DNA of 64,000 nucleotides from Allobosea sp. 117 (GTDB lineage: Bacteria; Pseudomonadota; Alphaproteobacteria; Rhizobiales; Xanthobacteraceae), in assembly GCF_000702305.1 (NCBI RefSeq), contig NZ_JNLC01000011.1, forward strand, positions 434,001 to 498,000, in the 5' to 3' direction. The notes beneath the pieces are model-generated. The model was not told the DNA's origin and did no database searches. It saw nothing but the letters and a program-made list of their open reading frames with translations. The translations under genes and the position numbers were made by a program. Every line of letters begins with the position of its first letter. The stretch's first letter is position 1. Shown one piece after another: positions 7,777 to 15,641 of this stretch.

Positions 7777-8769
7777 CTAGTACGATCTCAGAACCATGCG
7801 CGCGGTCGCCGCGTCGGTGACCAGGATGTTGGCGTAGCCGCCCTTCAGCATGCCGGAGATCGCCTCGACCTTCTCCATGCCGCCGCCGATGCAGATGCGC
7901 TCCGGCACCTTCAGGAAGTCCTCCAGCGGCATCACGATGTGCCGGGCGTCGATCTCCGTCAGCACCGGATTGCCCTGCCGGTCGAAGAAATAGCCGGAGA
8001 CGAAGCCGATGGCTCCGCGGCGCTGATATTCGGCGAGGATCGGCTCGGACATGAAGCCGCTGTCCTTGAGCAGGGTCTCGCTGCCCACATGGGTGACGCC
8101 GAACAGCGTCTTGGTGCAGGTGCGCAGCAGCCTGAAATGCTGCTCGATGATCGGCTCCTCCATCAGGAGCTGCTTCATCTTCGCGCTGGAGACGATTCCG
8201 GGCGCATGCAGGTTGATGCAGCGCCCGCCGACGCGGATGGCGATGTTCGAGGTGCACAGCTCGGGTGAGAAGTCATAGGTGGCGATGGAGCTGCCCGTGA
8301 CCTGCGCGATGGATGCGCCCGGCAGGTGCAGCGGCGCCAGCGCCTTCGACAGCGACATGACCGTCCGGCCCCAGGCGACGCCCAGCACATCCTCGCCGGT
8401 CAGGCGCTGCTCCAGCAGTCGCGCGCCGAAGCGGCCGATCCGGTCGTGGAGGGGCTCCTCCGCGCCCTCGTCGGGAATGATGAAGCACTCATCGATGCCG
8501 GTGGCGGCCTCGATGTCGCGTGCCAGCGTCACGCGCTCCATGCGCGAGGGGTCGATCTTGATGTTGACGACCCCCTCGTCGCGCGCGCGCTGCAGCAGGT
8601 TGAAGACCGAGGCGCGCGACACGCCGAGCTTCTCGGCGATGTCGTCCTGCTTGAGGCCCTCCTCGTAATAGAGCCACGCCGCCCACAGGACCGGATCGAG
8701 GCCGAATTCCGCCGGCACGGCGGGCTGGCGCCGGGGACGGCGCAACTGCGTCTCATGTGGCTCGCCCAT
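7777..8769 (-). CDS. SorC/DeoR-type sugar-binding transcriptional regulator
   Basis: 330-residue regulator of the SorC family: N-terminal helix-turn-helix (about residues 39-62, QDDIAEKLGVSRASVFNLL) followed by a large sugar-phosphate-binding domain with the usual GxGxxE-like end segment (CIGGGMEKVEAI). The start at 8769 is chosen because GGGAGGGG lies about eight bases upstream; an upstream ATG at 8802 has no such site. EryD, DalR and related polyol regulators belong to this family. It is divergent from the polyol operon starting at 8976, with a dyad and a TTGACA box between, so it probably controls that operon in response to a phosphorylated polyol or ketose. Confidence 0.9.
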   Translation of the reverse strand: MGEPHETQLRRPRRQPAVPAEFGLDPVLWAAWLYYEEGLKQDDIAEKLGVSRASVFNLLQRARDEGVVNIKIDPSRMERVTLARDIEAATGIDECFIIPDEGAEEPLHDRIGRFGARLLEQRLTGEDVLGVAWGRTVMSLSKALAPLHLPGASIAQVTGSSIATYDFSPELCTSNIAIRVGGRCINLHAPGIVSSAKMKQLLMEEPIIEQHFRLLRTCTKTLFGVTHVGSETLLKDSGFMSEPILAEYQRRGAIGFVSGYFFDRQGNPVLTEIDARHIVMPLEDFLKVPERICIGGGMEKVEAISGMLKGGYANILVTDAATARMVLRSY

Positions 8770-8904
8770 CGATGCCCCTCCCTTGTCGCGCCACGCCATC
8801 ACCTCCGGCGAGTGCCGGCGGGTCGCGATTCTTCGCTTCTTCTAGCGGATTTCGGGCCTTCCGGCACCGTTTCGGCATTTTTCAGATGGTCATGAAAAAC
8901 GATA

Positions 8905-8933
8905 TTGACAAACGTCATAGTCAATTGAAATAT
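8905..8933 (+). promoter_or_regulatory. Candidate promoter with overlapping dyad for the polyol operon
   Basis: TTGACA (8905-8910) is followed after 17 bases by AAATAT (8928-8933), a weak -10. TTGAC at 8905-8909 pairs with GTCAA at 8920-8924 across ten bases, so a dyad covers the -35 and spacer, a good place for the divergent SorC-type regulator to act. No mapped start supports it; inference from sequence. Confidence 0.5.
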
Positions 8934-8975
8934 GCCAGCAACAAGCAAGAGACATCCCCGGGAGGGAACACCGGC

Positions 8976-10319
8976 ATGAATCGCCCCGTGATGGTGCGCG
9001 AGACCACCCGCGCGCCCTGGACCGATCTGATCGACGACGTGATCGCGGGCCGCTGGATCAGCCCCGATACCGGGCGCCCCGCCGAGGTTCCCTTCGCCTG
9101 CGTAGTGATCGCCGACGATCTGGACGGCGCCCATGCCGATCTCGTTCGCCGCAACATGCCGGCGACGCGCTATGCGGTGGTCGCCGACCGCGACACCTGG
9201 GACGCGCAGGGCGTCGCCGTCGCCGCCGCGCTCGGCGCCTCGGCCGTCGGCGTCGTGCTCGATCATCCCCATGCCGACGAGGCGCAGGTGGCGGCGCTGC
9301 AGGAGAAGACGCGCGGCGCCGACGCGCTGGTCGCGGTAGGCTCCGGCACCGTCAACGACCTGTGCAAATACGCCACCGCGAAGGATGGCCGGCCCTATTG
9401 CGTGTTCGGCACCGCGCCGTCGATGAACGGCTACACCTCGACGACGGCCTCCATCACCCTCTCGTCCGGCCTGAAGACGACGCAGAACGCCCACGCGGCC
9501 CGCGGCGTCTTCATCGATCTGGCGGTGAATGCCTCCGCCCCCGCCTATCTGATCGCGGCGGGGCTGGGCGACAGCCTGTGCCGCTCGACCGCGCAGGTGG
9601 ACTGGTATTTTTCCAACCGGATGTTCGGCACCACCTATTGCGAGGCGCCTTATGCGCTGCAGGACGCCGACGAGCGCGCCCTTCTGGCCCGCTCGGCCGA
9701 GCTCGCCGAGGGGGACCGGGAAGCGGTGGGCTATCTGCACCGTCTGCTCACCCTGACCGGCTTCGGCATCTCCGTCGCCCGCATGAGCCATCCCGGCTCC
9801 ATGGGTGAGCATCAGATCTCGCACTGGATCGACAGCTTCGCCGGCGACCGTCACCCCGGCACGGTGCACGGGCAGCAGGTGGGCGTAACCTCCGTCACCA
9901 TGGCGCGGCTGCAGGAGCGGATCCTCTCGCGGAAGCAGGCGCCGGTGATCCATCCCGTTGCCGTCGACGAGGACGCCCTGCGCCGGCGCTATCCGCCCGC
10001 GGCGGTCGAGGCCTGTATCGCGGCGAGCCGCGCCAAGGCGCTCGATGAAGCCGGCTGCGAAGCCTTCAACGCCCGCCTCGCCCTGCTCTGGCCGGACCTG
10101 CGCGCCCGGCTCCTCGACATGTCGGTTCCCTCGGCCGTGCTGGCGGAGCACCTGCGCGCGGCGGGCGGGGCGGCGACGGCGCGCGAGCTTGGCATCGACC
10201 TCGACCTCTACCGCGACGCGCTGCGCTACAGCCCGGAGATGCGCGACCGCTATTCCTTCCTCGATCTGGCGGCCGGCATGGGCATCCTCGAGGATTTCAT
10301 CGCGGAGGAAGGACGATGA
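8976..10319 (+). CDS. sn-glycerol-1-phosphate dehydrogenase-like enzyme (EgsA/AraM family)
   Basis: 447-residue member of the iron/zinc alcohol dehydrogenase fold close to sn-glycerol-1-phosphate dehydrogenases. The start at 8976 (MNRPVM) has GGGAGGG nine bases upstream. The dinucleotide-binding segment GSGTVNDLCKY lies at residues 122-132. Metal ligands typical of the family are visible as Asp199 (GLGDSLC), a His in MSHPGSMGEHQISHW and a His in GTVHGQQVG. It opens the polyol operon and overlaps the HAD gene by four bases (ATGA). In this context it probably oxidises a polyol phosphate rather than making archaeal-type lipid precursor. Exact substrate not determinable. Confidence 0.85.
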   Translation: MNRPVMVRETTRAPWTDLIDDVIAGRWISPDTGRPAEVPFACVVIADDLDGAHADLVRRNMPATRYAVVADRDTWDAQGVAVAAALGASAVGVVLDHPHADEAQVAALQEKTRGADALVAVGSGTVNDLCKYATAKDGRPYCVFGTAPSMNGYTSTTASITLSSGLKTTQNAHAARGVFIDLAVNASAPAYLIAAGLGDSLCRSTAQVDWYFSNRMFGTTYCEAPYALQDADERALLARSAELAEGDREAVGYLHRLLTLTGFGISVARMSHPGSMGEHQISHWIDSFAGDRHPGTVHGQQVGVTSVTMARLQERILSRKQAPVIHPVAVDEDALRRRYPPAAVEACIAASRAKALDEAGCEAFNARLALLWPDLRARLLDMSVPSAVLAEHLRAAGGAATARELGIDLDLYRDALRYSPEMRDRYSFLDLAAGMGILEDFIAEEGR

Positions 10320-11161
10320 GCCTGCGCCCGCTCTCCGCCCTCGACGCGTCGGCGCTGTCCGGCATCGCCGCGGTCTTCACCGACATTGACGACACGCTGA
10401 CCTGCGAGGGGCGCCTGCCGGCGGCCGCCTATGAGGCACTGGAGCGGCTCGACGCCGCGGGCCTTGCTGTGGTGCCGATCACCGGCCGCCCGGCCGGCTG
10501 GTGCGACATGATCGCCCGGTTCTGGCCGGTCGCCGGCGTGGTCGGCGAGAACGGCGCCTTCTATTTCTCCTATCGCCGGGAGCAGAAGCGCATGATCCAG
10601 CGCTTCTTCGCCACCGATGAGGAGCGCCGGCGCAACCGCGCCCGCCTTTCCGAACTGCGGGAGATCATCCTGCGCGAGGTTCCGGGCACCGGCATCGCCT
10701 CGGACCAGCTCTACCGCGAGGCCGACCTCGCCATCGACGTCTGCGAGGATGTTCCCCCGCTGCCGAGGGAATCGGTCGACCGGGTGCTCGACCTGTTCGC
10801 CTCGGCGGGAGCGGTGGCCAAGCTGTCGTCGATCCACGTCAATGGCTGGTTCGGCGATTACGACAAGCTGGCGATGAGCCGGATCTTCGCCCACGACATT
10901 CTCGGTCTCGACCTCGACGACGACCGCGGGCGCATCGTCTTCGTCGGCGACAGTCCGAATGACGGCCCGATGTTCGACTTCTTCCCGCTCTCCTTCGGCG
11001 TCGCCAACGTGCTCGACTTCAAGGACACGGAGCCGCACCTGCCGAGCTTCGTCGCCCGAGGGCGGGGCGGAGAGGGCTTCGTCGAGGTCGCCGACCTGGT
11101 TCTCGCCGCCCGCGACGGCGCGCCGGAAACTCTCGGCCATGGAGTGCGCCACCATGGTTGA
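10316..11161 (+). CDS. HAD superfamily phosphatase (Cof/SPP-like)
   Basis: 281-residue HAD hydrolase, probably dephosphorylating a sugar or polyol phosphate in the cytosol. The nucleophile motif FTDIDDTLT (residues 21-29), ITGRP, and the C-terminal GDSPNDGPMF with acidic metal ligands are all present, with a cap insert between motifs II and III as in HAD-IIB enzymes. ATG at 10316 overlaps the previous stop, and the next gene starts inside its 3' end, so it is translated as part of the operon. A phosphatase between two phosphopolyol dehydrogenases suggests removal of phosphate after oxidation or control of a toxic phosphorylated intermediate; that role is inference. Confidence 0.85.
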   Translation: MSLRPLSALDASALSGIAAVFTDIDDTLTCEGRLPAAAYEALERLDAAGLAVVPITGRPAGWCDMIARFWPVAGVVGENGAFYFSYRREQKRMIQRFFATDEERRRNRARLSELREIILREVPGTGIASDQLYREADLAIDVCEDVPPLPRESVDRVLDLFASAGAVAKLSSIHVNGWFGDYDKLAMSRIFAHDILGLDLDDDRGRIVFVGDSPNDGPMFDFFPLSFGVANVLDFKDTEPHLPSFVARGRGGEGFVEVADLVLAARDGAPETLGHGVRHHG

Positions 11162-12698
11162 GACGGCGCTCACCGGCGGAACCGATGTCTACGACCTCGC
11201 CATCATCGGCGGTGGCATCAATGGCTGCGGCATCGCGCGCGACGCGGCGGGGCGCGGGCTGAAGGTCTTCCTGTGTGAGCGCGGCGATCTCGGCGGCGCC
11301 ACCTCATCAGCCTCCACCAAGCTGTTGCATGGCGGGCTGCGCTATCTGGAGCACTACGAGTTCCGGCTGGTGCGCGAGGCGCTGGAGGAGCGCGAGGTGC
11401 TGTGGGGCATCGCCCCGCACATCGTGCGCCCGCTGCGCTTCGTGCTGCCCCACGTGCCGCAGATGCGCCCGCGCTGGATGCTGCGGCTGGGGCTGTTCCT
11501 CTACGACCATCTCGGCGGCCGCAAGGCGCTGCCAGGCACGAGCACGGTCGACTTCGCCTCCAGCCCGATCGGCGAGGGGCTGAAGCCGGGCCTGTCCGTC
11601 GGTTTCGAATATTCCGACTGCTGGGTGGAGGATAACCGCCTCGTGGTGCTGAATGCCCGCGACGCGGAGCGCCACGGCGCGCGGATTCTCACCCGCAGCG
11701 CCTGCACCGCGGCCCGCTCGGATGCGCAGGGATGGACGCTGACCGTCGAGGGCGCCGGCGGCGCCCGGCGCACGGTGCGCGCGCCGGTCCTGGTCAACGC
11801 CGCCGGGCCGTGGGCGGGGGATGTGGTGAGCAACCTCGCCGGCCGTTCACCCAAGGGGCGCACGCGCATGGTGCAGGGCTCGCACATCGTGGTGCGCAAG
11901 CTCTATCGGCACGACCGCTGCTTCATCTTCCAGAACAGCGACGGGCGGATCGTCTTCACCATCCCCTATGAGCAGGACTTCACCCTCATCGGCACCACCG
12001 ACCGGGACTATACCGGCGACCTTGCCCATGTGCGGGCGAGCGACGAGGAGGTTTCCTATCTCTGCCGCGCCGCGAGCGGCTATTTCGCCCGGCCGGTGTC
12101 GGAGCGCGACGTGGTGTGGCACTATTCCGGCGTGCGTCCGCTCTATGACGATGGCGCCGGCGCGGCGCAGGCCGCGACCCGCGATTATGTGCTCGAACTC
12201 GATGCGGCCGGTGGGGCGCCGATGGTGTCGATCTTTGGCGGCAAGATCACCACCTACCGCCGCCTCGCCGAAGCCGTTCTCGACAGGATCTCCCCGCTCT
12301 ACGCTCCGCAACTGCGGGAGCAGATCGCCGACCGGCGCGGCTGGACCGGACGCGCGGCGCTGCCCGGCGGCGATTTCCCCATGCAGGCGTTCGACGCGCT
12401 CCGGCGCGAGCTGAGCGAGGACTATCCGTTCCTCGCCCCGCGCGAGGCGGTGCGCCTCGCCCGCTACTACGGCACCGAGGCGGCGGCGATCCTGGGCAAG
12501 GCCACGAAGCCATCGGATCTCGGCCGCCATTTCGGTGGCGGGCTGACCGAGGCGGAGATCGAGCACATGCGCCGCAACGAATGGGCGACGACCAGCGACG
12601 ATATCCTCTGGCGGCGCAGCAAGCTCGGCCTGCATCTCTCCAAGGAGCAGGTCCGGGACATGGACCAGTATCTCGACGGCCTCTCGCAGGTCGCCTGA
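11154..12698 (+). CDS. GlpD-like FAD-dependent glycerol-3-phosphate/polyol-phosphate dehydrogenase
   Basis: 514-residue FAD enzyme of the GlpD/EryB family, oxidising glycerol-3-phosphate or a longer polyol phosphate and passing electrons to quinone at the membrane. The FAD motif GGGINGCGIARD lies at residues 19-30, followed by GATSSASTKLLHGGLRYLE, both hallmarks of GlpD. The C-terminal domain includes a GGKITTYR segment. The ATG at 11154 is preceded by GGAG; it overlaps the HAD gene by eight bases. Next to a SorC-type regulator and FGGY kinases it may be an EryB-type polyol phosphate dehydrogenase rather than housekeeping GlpD. The coding end lies within a tandem 18-bp duplication. Confidence 0.9.
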   Translation: MVETALTGGTDVYDLAIIGGGINGCGIARDAAGRGLKVFLCERGDLGGATSSASTKLLHGGLRYLEHYEFRLVREALEEREVLWGIAPHIVRPLRFVLPHVPQMRPRWMLRLGLFLYDHLGGRKALPGTSTVDFASSPIGEGLKPGLSVGFEYSDCWVEDNRLVVLNARDAERHGARILTRSACTAARSDAQGWTLTVEGAGGARRTVRAPVLVNAAGPWAGDVVSNLAGRSPKGRTRMVQGSHIVVRKLYRHDRCFIFQNSDGRIVFTIPYEQDFTLIGTTDRDYTGDLAHVRASDEEVSYLCRAASGYFARPVSERDVVWHYSGVRPLYDDGAGAAQAATRDYVLELDAAGGAPMVSIFGGKITTYRRLAEAVLDRISPLYAPQLREQIADRRGWTGRAALPGGDFPMQAFDALRRELSEDYPFLAPREAVRLARYYGTEAAAILGKATKPSDLGRHFGGGLTEAEIEHMRRNEWATTSDDILWRRSKLGLHLSKEQVRDMDQYLDGLSQVA

Positions 12699-12725
12699 AC
12701 GCAGAAAGTCGCCTGAACGCAGAAG
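12690..12725 (+). repeat. Tandem 18-bp duplication across the glpD-like stop codon
   Basis: Two adjacent copies of GTCGCCTGAACGCAGAA plus one variable last base occupy 12690-12707 and 12708-12725. The first copy contains the TGA stop of the GlpD-like gene, so the second repeats the final codons and stop in untranslated sequence. It looks like a recent slippage or repair duplication. Confidence 0.9.
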
Positions 12726-12781
12726 GACGACGCAGACACCACGCCTAACGCGGCCCAGCCAGCCGCACCGAGACAAAGAAG

Positions 12782-12829
12782 GGCGGCACAAGCCGCCTGA
12801 CGACCACAGAACAGGCGGCACAAGCCGCC
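12782..12829 (+). repeat. Two identical hairpins in the glpD-like / xylulokinase gap
   Basis: GGCGGCACAAGCCGCC occurs twice, at 12782-12797 and 12814-12829. Each copy folds into a perfect six-base stem with an ACAA loop. Neither is followed by a T-run, so they are more likely transcript-stability or processing elements than terminators. Confidence 0.8.
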
Positions 12830-12873
12830 GGGCGGCGGACGGTCAAAAGGCCGACGCCACGGGAGAAAACGCC

Positions 12874-12891
12874 CCTGGGGAGAACCCCAGG
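12874..12891 (+). other. Third hairpin before the xylulokinase gene
   Basis: CCTGGGG (12874-12880) pairs perfectly with CCCCAGG (12885-12891) across an AGAA loop, 30 bases before the xylulokinase ATG at 12922. With the two hairpins upstream it makes a three-hairpin leader in this 223-base gap, which could modulate expression of the downstream half of the operon. Confidence 0.65.
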
Positions 12892-12921
12892 TCACCTCAC
12901 ACCGTAAGAGCGGGTGACGAC

Positions 12922-14400
12922 ATGTATCTGGGAATCGACCTCGGCACGTCCGGGGTGAAGGCCATCCTGATGGATGAGGAACAGCGCATCCTCGCGGAGG
13001 GCTCGTCGCGGCCGCTGTCGGTCGACCGGCCGCATCGCGGCTGGTCGGAGCAGCACCCCGAGATCTGGTGGGATGCCGTCTGCGAGGCGCTCGACCACCT
13101 CGCCCGGCATCACCCGAAGGAGATGGCCGCCGTCCGCGGCATCGGCCTGTCCGGGCAGATGTACGGGGCGACGCTGCTCGACGCCGCCGACCGGCCCATC
13201 CGGCCCGCCATCCTGTGGAACGACACGCGCTCCACCGCCGAATGCCGCCAGCTCGAGGAGCGCGAGCCGGAACTGCGGGCCATTGCCGGCCGCCGCGCGA
13301 CGCCGGGCGTGACGGCGCCCAAGCTGATCTGGGTGCAGCGGCACGAGCCGGAGAACTTCGCCCGCATCCGCACCGTGCTGCTGCCCAAGGACTACATCCG
13401 CCTGAAGCTGACCGGCGACAAGGTGTCCGACATGGCGGATTCCTCCGGCACGCTCTGGATGGACGTCACCCGCCGGGCCTGGTCCGACCGGCTGCTGGCG
13501 GCGACCGATCTCGACCGCTCGCAGATGCCGCGTCTGGTCGAGGGCACCGAGCCGAGCGGCCTGCTCACCCCTGGCCTCGCAGACCGCTGGGGCATGGTGA
13601 ACCGGCCGCCGGTGGCGGGCGGTGGCGGCGACAATGCCTGCGGCGCCTGCGGCAGCGGCATCATCGAGCCGGGCGCCGGCACGGTGTCGCTCGGCACCTC
13701 GGGCGTCCTGTTCGTCGCCACCAACGAGGCGCGGCCGAGCCGTGACCACGCGATCGAGACGCTCTGCCACGCGGTGCCGGGCATCTGGCACCAGATGTCG
13801 GTGATCCTTTCGGCGACCTCATGCCTCAACTGGCTTGCCGGTCTGCTCGGACGTCCGGCGGCCGAGCTCGTCCGCGATCTCGGGGACGCGCCGCGGCCCG
13901 CCGGTCCTCTCCTGTTCCTGCCCTTCCTCGACGGCTGCTGGAGCCCGCAGGACGATGCCGAGATACGCGGCGCCTTCGTCGGCCTCGATCACGGCACGGA
14001 CGCGAGGGCGCTCACCCATGCAGTGCTGCAGGGTGTCGCCTTCGCGCTCACCGACGCCGCCCACGGCTTCCACGACAATGGCGCGCGCTTCGAGCGCCTG
14101 CTCGGGATCGGCGGCGGGTCGCGTTCGCCGCTCTGGATGTCGATGGTGGCCAACGCCCTCGACCGCGTCATCGACATTCCGGAGGCGAGCGAGCTTGGCG
14201 CGGCCTTCGGTGCGGCCCGCCTCGGCATGATCGCGGCGACCAACGCACCGCCGCGCGACGTGCTGCGCCGGCCGCGGATCGTACGGACGATCGAGCCGGA
14301 CCCGGTTCTTGCCGACAGCTATCGCGACGCCTTCACGCAGTGGCGTGGGCTCTACGCCCCCGTCCGCAACGCCTCGATGGCATTGCACGGCCACGCCTGA
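12922..14400 (+). CDS. xylB: Xylulokinase-like FGGY carbohydrate kinase
   Basis: 492-residue FGGY-family kinase most like xylulokinase, phosphorylating a ketose (or polyol) with ATP in the cytosol. The N-terminal phosphate loop GIDLGTSGVKA (residues 4-14), the SGQMYG segment and WNDTRS follow the XylB pattern, and the catalytic Asp is in GGGGDNACGACG at about residue 237. The C-terminal LGIGGGSRSPLW and GAAFGAARLG adenine-binding motifs are intact. It lies 223 bases after the GlpD-like gene, the widest gap in the operon, filled by repeats and hairpins. The substrate could be xylulose or another ketose produced by the upstream dehydrogenases; gene symbol given on similarity only. Confidence 0.85.
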   Translation: MYLGIDLGTSGVKAILMDEEQRILAEGSSRPLSVDRPHRGWSEQHPEIWWDAVCEALDHLARHHPKEMAAVRGIGLSGQMYGATLLDAADRPIRPAILWNDTRSTAECRQLEEREPELRAIAGRRATPGVTAPKLIWVQRHEPENFARIRTVLLPKDYIRLKLTGDKVSDMADSSGTLWMDVTRRAWSDRLLAATDLDRSQMPRLVEGTEPSGLLTPGLADRWGMVNRPPVAGGGGDNACGACGSGIIEPGAGTVSLGTSGVLFVATNEARPSRDHAIETLCHAVPGIWHQMSVILSATSCLNWLAGLLGRPAAELVRDLGDAPRPAGPLLFLPFLDGCWSPQDDAEIRGAFVGLDHGTDARALTHAVLQGVAFALTDAAHGFHDNGARFERLLGIGGGSRSPLWMSMVANALDRVIDIPEASELGAAFGAARLGMIAATNAPPRDVLRRPRIVRTIEPDPVLADSYRDAFTQWRGLYAPVRNASMALHGHA

Positions 14401-14519
14401 GGATACGCCTGAACCAACGCCAGCCTGCCGGTGCAACGCCCGGAAGGCACTTGAAAACGAAAGGTCCGCTCCGTCGGCACGCCGCGGAACAGGACGTCTT
14501 CGACCAGGGAGAACGACCC

Positions 14520-15563
14520 ATGAAGGACTACGTACAGAACGGCGCGCCGCGTGTGGAAGCGAGCGAAGGCTCCGGCGGCTTCCGGATGTCCCGCCGCATG
14601 CTGCTGACGGCCGGCACCGCCCTGATGGCGGCGCAGTATCTCAACATCCGCCCGACCATCGCCGCCGACTACAAGTTCGCCGCGGCGCTCGGCTGGACGA
14701 CCTACGATTCCGGCCGCCATCTCCAGGACGGCTTCAAGGCCGCCGTGAAGGAGCTCGGCGGCACGCTTACCACCACCGATGCCGGCTTCGACGCCAAGAA
14801 GCAGTCCGACCAGATCGACTCGCTCGTCGCCAGCAAGCCGCACGCACTGTTCGTCACCCCGGCCGATGCGGTGGCCATCGCACCGGCGGTGCAGCGCGCG
14901 ATCAGTGCCGGCATCCCGGTCTTCGCCGCCGACAGCATGATCCCCGGCGTCGCCGTCAACACCACGGCGATGTCGAACAATTTCGGCATGGGCGTCTACA
15001 CCGGCGACTTCATCGCCCGGAAGCTGAACGGCAAGGGCCCGATCGCCCGTGTGCTGCTGCCGCAGAACGAGAGCTGGGACCAGCGCACCCTCGGCATGGA
15101 ATGGGCGCTGAGGCGCTATCCCGACATCAAGGTGGTGACGAGCTGGGCCTTCGCGCTCGCCGGCAACGTCACGCCCCGGCAGGCGGTCGACAACATCCTC
15201 ACCGCGCATGATGATCTCGCCGCCGTGTGGTGCGCCTGGGATGGCGCGGCGGTGGAGGGCACGCTCGCCGCCCGCGCGGCCGACCGCCCGCACCTGATCA
15301 TCACCGGCATCGACGGTGGTTCGCAGGCGTTCAACTACATCGCCGCCGGCTCGCAACTGAAGCTCACCATGGCGCAGTCCTTCTACGAGATGGCCTATCT
15401 CGACGTGCTCTACGCCCATGAGCACCTCGCCGGCCGCAAGACGCCGCGCACGGTCATCACCCCCGCCTATGCCGTCACCCAGGACATGCTCAAGGAAGGG
15501 CTGCCGGACGATTACGACGTGCCGGGCCGCGCCGAGCAGATGGGCTGGGCGCGCGCCGTCTGA
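14520..15563 (+). CDS. Ribose-type sugar ABC transporter substrate-binding protein
   Basis: 347-residue periplasmic receptor of the RbsB/LacI-like class, feeding the ATPase and two permeases that follow. The ATG at 14520 has AGGGAG about eight bases upstream. A twin-arginine-like leader (SRRMLLTAG, residues 23-31) and hydrophobic stretch precede IAADYKF, where mature protein likely begins near residue 44. The repeated alpha/beta sequence includes the usual VTPADAVAIAPAVQRA and ITGIDGG segments. A strong hairpin at 15575-15600 separates it from the ATPase gene, which would favour extra receptor relative to membrane parts. Ligand likely a polyol or sugar given the neighbours. Confidence 0.87.
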   Translation: MKDYVQNGAPRVEASEGSGGFRMSRRMLLTAGTALMAAQYLNIRPTIAADYKFAAALGWTTYDSGRHLQDGFKAAVKELGGTLTTTDAGFDAKKQSDQIDSLVASKPHALFVTPADAVAIAPAVQRAISAGIPVFAADSMIPGVAVNTTAMSNNFGMGVYTGDFIARKLNGKGPIARVLLPQNESWDQRTLGMEWALRRYPDIKVVTSWAFALAGNVTPRQAVDNILTAHDDLAAVWCAWDGAAVEGTLAARAADRPHLIITGIDGGSQAFNYIAAGSQLKLTMAQSFYEMAYLDVLYAHEHLAGRKTPRTVITPAYAVTQDMLKEGLPDDYDVPGRAEQMGWARAV

Positions 15564-15574
15564 GCCACCCGCCG

Positions 15575-15600
15575 GCCGGGGGCGGCATGCCGCCTCCGGC
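15575..15600 (+). other. Intercistronic hairpin after the ribose-type binding-protein gene
   Basis: GCCGG-G-GGCGGC (15575-15586) pairs with GCCGCC-T-CCGGC (15589-15600), a 12-base stem with one G-T pair and only AT between the arms. No T-run follows, so it probably stabilises or attenuates the message rather than ending it. Confidence 0.6.
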
Positions 15601-15641
15601 TCCCGTCGGCGCCGCTGCCGACATCCGTGAGGAAGCCTGTC

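Noticed and set aside
12922-14400. Calling the xylulokinase-like enzyme a proven xylulose kinase
   Set aside because: The motifs support the family, but the operon lacks a xylose isomerase or xylitol dehydrogenase, so the substrate is left open.
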